Of a DNA stretch of 64,000 nt, positions 58,581-64,000 are shown in pieces. The notes under the pieces are model-generated. The model saw only the letters and a program-made list of their open reading frames with translations, was not told the DNA's origin and ran no database searches. Within the stretch, counting starts at the first letter, position 1; every line of letters begins with the position of its first letter. The stretch lies in contig CP137318.1 in the NCBI GenBank assembly GCA_033182465.1, forward strand, positions 4,278,001 to 4,342,000, in the 5' to 3' direction. A program made the position numbers and the translations under genes. The stretch is from Sanghuangporus weigelae. Its lineage: Eukaryota > Basidiomycota > Agaricomycetes > Hymenochaetales > Hymenochaetaceae.

Positions 58581-59278
58581 AAGGATATCTAAAGTGGAAC
58601 ATCAAGTCAAGTTTCAAGGGCCTAGTGAAGCAACTTGCAATCAACAAGAGCGATCGTGACCCAATCTGAAAAGAAGTCAGATTTGTGTGGCATCTCGGAC
58701 ATTGCCATTCAGATACTAACAAGACAGACTTCGCGACCATATCGCGAATTTGCCTGAAAAAGTGTCAAGCACAAACCTGGAGGTGCGAAGACATCGTAAC
58801 ACACATCTAGGAACTAATCTCGGGTGTCAACCCGTATATTAAAATATGACTGACTAATACTTAGTACTTACGCGGTCAACGTTGCGTGGAAAGTATAAAC
58901 TGTAGCGCATATATACGTTCGATCAGAACTCTCTTATAGAACCATAGATAGATGCTTACTGAACAGATTTGAGATAGTACCAGGGAGTCCAATATATCGA
59001 TTCTAAAAGAGATGAAAGATGTTCGTCAAGTCCGAATGTACCACCCTTTACAGACGCACTAGAAAGTATATGACACTGATGCGGTTGAATGAGAACCTGT
59101 AGAAGAAGATCAGCGCACAGGATGGATTGGATGTTGCGTACCTACCCAGAAGTATTCACAGCAACTCGGCGCGTGCCGCTCTTCACGTGCCCTCAGAATT
59201 TTTTTGGTAGCACTTTATCATGTCGTTGTGAGCACTTTCCGTCCATTCCACATGTCCACATCCTCATTCATCACTTCT
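58581..59278. other. Intergenic
   Basis: About 700 bp with no recognised gene, ending at the TATA element of the next gene. Confidence 0.4.
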
Positions 59279-59288
59279 AGTATATATT
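59279..59288 (+). promoter_or_regulatory. TATA box of the Crinkler-like gene
   Basis: AGTATATATT, 66-75 bp upstream of ATG 59354. Confidence 0.45.
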
Positions 59289-59353
59289 TCACATGTAGCT
59301 CTCATTGTTGAGTCTTGTACCTCACGGACTACGTATATATTTCTACAACGTGC

Positions 59354-61266
59354 ATGGCTTACGGAGGCCACACACGTGCCACCGACTATGAGCAGGCCAA
59401 CATGTTGAAATCCCTCAAGCATCTAACATACTTCGTCTTCGATCCCAGCAGAGGCAACGCACACTTCGTACCTGGTGTTCTGGATCTCAAGGATGTTGAA
59501 GTTATCGAGGATCTACGCGATAGGATGTACAAGAAGCACAAGGTACTACATGACAATATCGATATCAGCGAGCTTGAGTTGTACAAGGTAAGGCGATATG
59601 TTCTTCTGTCTGATGACCTGCTGTGCTTACCCAAAGAAGCCGGATGATATAAAGAAAAGGGGTGAGGGAGAGCTCCTTGATAGAGCGATGGCTAGCATAA
59701 CTGGGAAGGCTCTACTTGATGCTGATGAAGAAGTAAACGATGTTTTTGGACAAGACTTGGGTAAGGGCCAGGTCCATTTGGTAGTAAAGATACGGACAAA
59801 TCGTAAGTTGTATAGCTTTGTTGGTCTCTCTCTCAGCCATTGGTACATAAGGCTAATCTTCCCGAATTTTGTTGTAGCCACCTTTTCCAAACGGCTAAGG
59901 TCCCCTTCCGAGGACAACGAGTCGACACGTCTCAAAAAGATCTTGAAGAGGGCCCCATCCTCTCTTTCCTCCCCTAGCACGTTCGAAGACGTCGCACAAG
60001 ACGTGGTTTACATTAACCGACCATTCGACTATCTACGATTCCCATCGAGTTACTCCAACCACAGTTCGGACAATTCAAGGATGATTGTGCAGCACCGTCA
60101 ACAGCATGGGCACAAGAGCTTCTTCAAAGGCTCATTACAATTGCATGCGCATGGTATGACAATGGGACATCTTGTCGGTCGGCAATTTTCAGCGCTTTAG
60201 ATGAAAGCGGAATCTACATGGCGCCAGAAACGATCAATAATACTGAGTTCAAAACGGATGGTAACTGGAAGGTTATCATCAGGCCACCTGCCATTAGAGG
60301 ATGTAAAAATGATCTCGGTTCTGGCTCCCCAGTCTTTGAAGCTGTTGGTTATTATGCGCAACTCCTAAACAATGTGTTAGTCTACGAGTCACGCTTCCCA
60401 TGTGTTCTAATAATTGATTTAGGTATGTCGATCGTTGTTAATTTTTTTTAAATCGCTAATCGAGTGAGCTAGGATCATTCCTTGGCTTTTATGGCTGTTT
60501 ATGGACGGGAAAGAACATTCACGTGGAACCCTTGACTCCCATGCATGATTTGACTGTCCACTGGACAGACGAAATCAGCAGGAATGCTATTGCGTCTAGC
60601 CTGGATGCTTTCAAGAGAACCATTGAGAGGATCGAAGAGTACTACGAGTCCTTACTTCGCTCCCCGGCCCCAGCAGTAGTTCATACATTTCCCTACCCAA
60701 CAAGCTATAAAGACGAGACAGGTCAGGACATCGACTTTACATATCAGTCGCGAGTCGAGGAAAAACTAGTCTTTGTTGCGTTGACCGTCCTTAGCCCAGA
60801 GGAAAATTTGTGTATCAAGTTTACGAGGCGCTATTCGGAAGAGGCCCACCAATTACTTGCCGATCTGGAATGTTCACCGCGGCTTCGACGGGTGGTTTTG
60901 CTTCCTGGAAACTGGCTTATGGTCGTTATGGATTTTTCACAATATCTTCGACTTTCTGATATCGCCGGATTCTCGAACGACCAGAAAAAACTCGTGAAAT
61001 CTAAGATACAACATATCGTTCATATACTGCACGACAACAACATTGTCCATGGCGATATTCGAGAGATTAACGTTCTTGTTGATCCCAAGACACTGGCTAT
61101 CCATTTGATAGATTTTGATTGGGCAGGAACATACCAGAAAGTCAGATACCCAGAGCGATTTAATACCAAAACTGTTCGACGACCAGATGGTGTATCGTGC
61201 GGAGAACTGATTACTAAAGACCACGATATGGCAATGGTAGACCTTCTGTTCCGTATCCCAAACTAG
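59354..61266 (+). CDS. Crinkler-like protein with a C-terminal kinase domain
   Basis: Several exons, about 590 residues. The N-terminal part (VIEDLRDRMYKKHKVL, IDISELELYKKPDDI, DEEVNDVFGQDLGKG, VHLVVKIRTN) has the order of the ubiquitin-like header of Crinkler (CRN/CR) proteins, where the L-x-L-[WY]-K motif is typical. A middle region (AWAQELLQRLITIACAWYDN, VFEAVGYYAQLL, GFYGCLWTGKNIHVEPLTPM) matches the conserved centre of fungal CR proteins, sometimes described as nuclease-fold. The C-terminus is a divergent kinase with HGDIREINVLV and IDFDWAG. CR proteins act in pathogen-host or inter-microbial conflict; the target is unknown. No secretion signal is evident. The header-to-middle junction is not resolved, so the gene may be whole or may be damaged. 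Confidence 0.68.
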
Positions 61267-61438
61267 TAGTTGCGTTTTGTTTCTCTGCAGCATAGTCCTG
61301 TACATTATGTGTACTAGGCAACACGCAACGTGGTTCTCATCCCGATCATATTTGTGCAAGCTTGTGGTCGAAGTTTTACAGATAAATCATAAACGCGAAA
61401 ATGATATCACTCTTTTCTGCAGTAAGAGCCTTTCGATT

Positions 61439-61680
61439 CTCTCAGTCCACATCCACCCAGACGGCTCCCGCATAGCTATAGGCGGCCTCAACATAAAAAT
61501 CCGTAGATGGAGCACGAAGCCTATTGCTCAACGAGGCAGCCGACAGGCCGCCCAAGTCGCTCTGCACGCACGCCGTGCACGCCGGCCCATCCTTACTGTC
61601 TGTTGGGCACACTGAGGGCACTGGCTTGCGAGTGGTAGCGCCGGCGAGATTACCATGATCTGGTATCTCGACGCAGTTCA
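61439..61680 (+). pseudogene. Decayed WD40 fragment of HIRA/Hir1
   Basis: LSVHIHPDGSRIAIGGLNIK and IRRWSTKPI match the first WD repeat of HIRA/Hir1; VALHARRARRPILTVCWAH, an in-frame stop, then GHWLASGSAGEITMIWYLDA match the next. The normal gene encodes the large H3.3/H4 chaperone subunit. Here only a short interrupted piece is present, with no start or downstream repeats, so it is a relic of a partial duplication. Confidence 0.78.
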
Positions 61681-61690
61681 GTGCAGCGCT

Positions 61691-63190
61691 GTAAACGATC
61701 ACCACAGTGAATGCCAATCATGATAATCAAGACTGTTGGGACCTTGTATGTATACTTATCTCGAGATGAAGAAGAGCACGTCGTTTCCAGATACGCCTAT
61801 TGGCTCTGAGATTCGTTGAATCACTCCCAAGCTACTTTCAGCTCGAACAAGCTCTTAAAATAGACCCGCGAGCGACGGAGCAAAGAGTGGCACCTGTGAA
61901 ATAGCGCAAGGTCTCAGGAGACGCATCGTGATGCTCTGGTCCCTCCTGAACCGTCAGACAGATCTATCTCTGACAGAAAATGCAAGGAAGTTTAGCCTCC
62001 AAAGATAATCTTCTATTCCTCTGACACTTTGTACACTGCGGGTGAGACTATTGAAATGGGATAGGATGCTTTCGGACTTGAAGCAATGCCGATCAGGATC
62101 AATGGCGTAGAAATTCAATGACTCTGTTGATGTCGGCGGCCTGAAAACTCAGAAAGAGCACGGGCGGGTATGATACTTTACCTTCCACCGCTGCGAAGTG
62201 TAGAGAGCGGAAGGAAGAAGACACCGAACGGGTGCCGGATGACGAACCAAAAGTTCAAAATCGGAGTTTCGGCATTTACCGAGTCGACACCGTATGATCT
62301 TTTCCTCTACGTTTATCTCATAGTAAACGGTCATCAAGTGGTTGATTGGGAATGCAGAAGGTGTGACTTTCAACGCATGATACACCGAAAGTATTTTTGC
62401 ATATATGCCTCTATGACCGTATTTTAATGACATGATATTTCCCAAATTAGCTCCAAACATATTCAAAGATTAGCACTAAGACCAAGCGATTCGGAGGAAG
62501 AGGTTCAGAGAAAAATCGCGCCTGCTTTTCGACAATATGCGAAACACACGCATTGGTTTTCTTGCGGTCTGGCATTCTTCGCCTTTTGATCAAATCGTAT
62601 GTATGAATGAACTCCTTGATTTGTTTTGTAAGCAAAACAGACTGATTATTTTAGTACTCAATGCTTTTTGTGTACTTTTTTACCCCACCGCAATAGAGTT
62701 GGAGGCCATGTAAACGGTAATTATGGAAAACTGCTATTCGATATAGTCCTTATACAATTTTGTATGAGCGGAAGTTTCAAAGGGTTTGTTGGCATGATTA
62801 AAACTCAAATCGTCGATCATTACTGCTTGCGGTAAACGAGACGATCGGCGATGGTTTCGGTTTCTCACCTTCTGCCTTCTGGTTCCTTTCCCTTGGACGG
62901 CGATGAGCTCCTGCCTGCCTGACCGCATGCTTAGCCTCATGCAATGTGTTTCTCAACATCATCATAATTTCCCTGCGAAATTTGTATAAATAAAATGGCA
63001 TCGCATGCCTCGGTACCTGCTCTTGACAAACGGTCGTTCGGCGCGCCGATTTTGACGAAGAGCAATACTAATAATGTATTCATGGCCACGGAGATCATAT
63101 CCCGGACGGGTCTGAAATTGTTTACATCATGCTTCGTATCCGTACGGGAATAGAACTACCCAATCGATGTATGGAAGCCATGGCTTCTGC
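61691..63190. other. 1.5 kb intergenic stretch
   Basis: No gene recognised on either strand, apart from the P450 promoter at the right end. Confidence 0.4.
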
Positions 63191-63197
63191 TATATAA
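63191..63197 (+). promoter_or_regulatory. TATA box of the P450 gene
   Basis: TATATAA, 59 bp upstream of ATG 63256. Confidence 0.55.
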
Positions 63198-63255
63198 CTG
63201 GGGTACAATGCTGGAGTGAGACATCATCATCTCATCGTCCATCGACGACCACGGC

Positions 63256-64000
63256 ATGGCGACGCTCAGTCCAATCCCTCATCCGCCCACGATTCCATTC
63301 CTCGGAAATGCGACTCTGATAGACCTAGAAGTTCCCACGAGGTCGTTCTCGCTCCTAGCCAAGCAGTATGGCGAAATCTATCAACTTGTGGCTGGGGGTG
63401 GTGACATCGTGGTACATTTAACCTCTGTTAACTTAGTCCGCCAAGTGAGCGACGACGTACACTTCAAGAAGTCCCTCACTCGTGGTCTCAAAGAGGTGAG
63501 AAATTTGGCAGGCGATGGTTTGTTCACTGCACACGCGGATGAACCGAATTGGGGAATTGCTCGTAAGTAACTCAGCCGTCCTACCCTTCTTGCTTATCTG
63601 TTCCTGGTATTTTTTTTTATTAGACCGCATTCTCATGCCAGCGTTCGGCGCTGCGAGCATTCGTAATATGTTCCAAGAGATGCGTGACATCTGTTCCCAG
63701 CTCGTCTTGAAATGGGAGCGCTTTGGTTCATCACATATTTTTGATCCGTCGGAAGATTATACGCGTCTAACCTTCGACACAATTGCGCTCTGTAGCATGT
63801 CGTACCGCTTCAATTCGTTTTACGAGCGTGATATGCCCGATTTTACCCAGAGGATGTCGGATTTCTTATCTACGTCCGGCCGGCGTGCATTCCGACCCAG
63901 CGTTACGAAGATGATCCCGTTACTGTACAAGAAGGAGGATGAAAAATATTTCGAGGACGCGAGGCATATGACGGAAGTTGCAAGGGAGATTATCAGACAG
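63256..64000 (+). CDS. CYP505-type cytochrome P450, 5' part (runs off the window)
   Basis: Exon 1 63256-63562, intron 63563-63623, exon 2 continuing past the window. The sequence shows IPHPPTIPFLGNATLIDLEV, RSFSLLAKQYGEIYQL, FKKSLTRGLKEVRNLAGDGL, FTAHADEPNWGIAHRILMPA, FGAASIRNMFQEM and DYTRLTFDTIALCSMSYRFN. These are hallmarks of the self-sufficient CYP505 (P450foxy) and bacterial BM3 group, which hydroxylate fatty acids near the omega end. Members have a fused CPR-type reductase; whether this one does cannot be seen. There is no N-terminal membrane anchor, as expected for the soluble group. Confidence 0.9.

Noticed and set aside
28434-61680. A chromatin-silencing gene cluster (CDCA7-type, Clr2-type, HIRA)
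   Set aside because: The three are scattered over 33 kb among unrelated genes and the HIRA piece is a dead fragment; coincidence is more likely.
1-64000. CRISPR arrays, rRNA genes, LTR retroelements or giant-virus insertions
   Set aside because: No spaced direct repeats, rRNA-like sequence, reverse transcriptase, integrase or capsid-like reading was found on either strand.

Overview
This is nuclear DNA of a filamentous basidiomycete, most likely an Agaricomycete. Nearly every gene is broken by many 50-60 bp GT..AG introns. The gene content is fungal (CaM kinase, Mrh4-type mitochondrial helicase, LSm6, short-form tRNase Z). Several families are typical of Agaricomycetes: DUF6533-type seven-helix proteins, PL14-like polysaccharide lyases, CYP505-type P450 and Crinkler-like genes. 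The species cannot be told from the sequence alone. All functions below come from reading translated exons and known motifs by eye; no database search was run.

Layout. 0-1.4 kb: a 676 bp Tc1/mariner-like MITE. 1.4-13.5 kb: core genes (CaM-dependent kinase, an intron-containing tRNA-Gly, a multi-BRCT Rtt107/Brc1-like genome-stability protein, an unknown Ser-rich protein, tRNase Z). 14-15.8 kb: a decayed GMC oxidoreductase. 17.6-23.2 kb: aldehyde dehydrogenase with a GC-box cluster in its promoter, then a tandem family of small antibiotic-biosynthesis-monooxygenase (ABM) fold proteins (one decayed, two whole). 23.3-30 kb: a second core block (Mrh4-like helicase and LSm6 sharing a 127 bp promoter, a TauD-type 2-oxoglutarate dioxygenase, and a CDCA7-type zf-4CXXC_R1 zinc-finger protein). 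32.3-36.6 kb: an unknown protein convergent with a secreted PhoD phosphatase. 37.9-47.4 kb: a secretory island, all on the minus strand, with two tandem PL14-like lyases and three members of a small GPI-anchored surface-protein family (one whole, one with an apparent frameshift, one decayed). 48.4-49.1 kb: a second copy of the MITE. 49.9-64 kb: a DUF6533-type membrane protein and a decayed antisense relative, an F-box protein, a small Clr2 N-terminal-domain protein, a Crinkler-like protein with a C-terminal kinase, a decayed HIRA WD40 fragment, and the 5' part of a CYP505-type P450.

How it fits together. The left half alternates conserved housekeeping genes with small lineage-specific blocks. 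The right half is mostly accessory: secreted, surface and effector-like genes, duplicated in tandem and partly decayed, with long gene-poor spacers. The secreted phosphatase, the lyases and the anchored surface proteins are consistent with scavenging phosphate and plant or microbial polysaccharide at the hyphal surface, but this is inference from neighbourhood. No rRNA, CRISPR array, LTR retroelement or complete autonomous transposon was seen.
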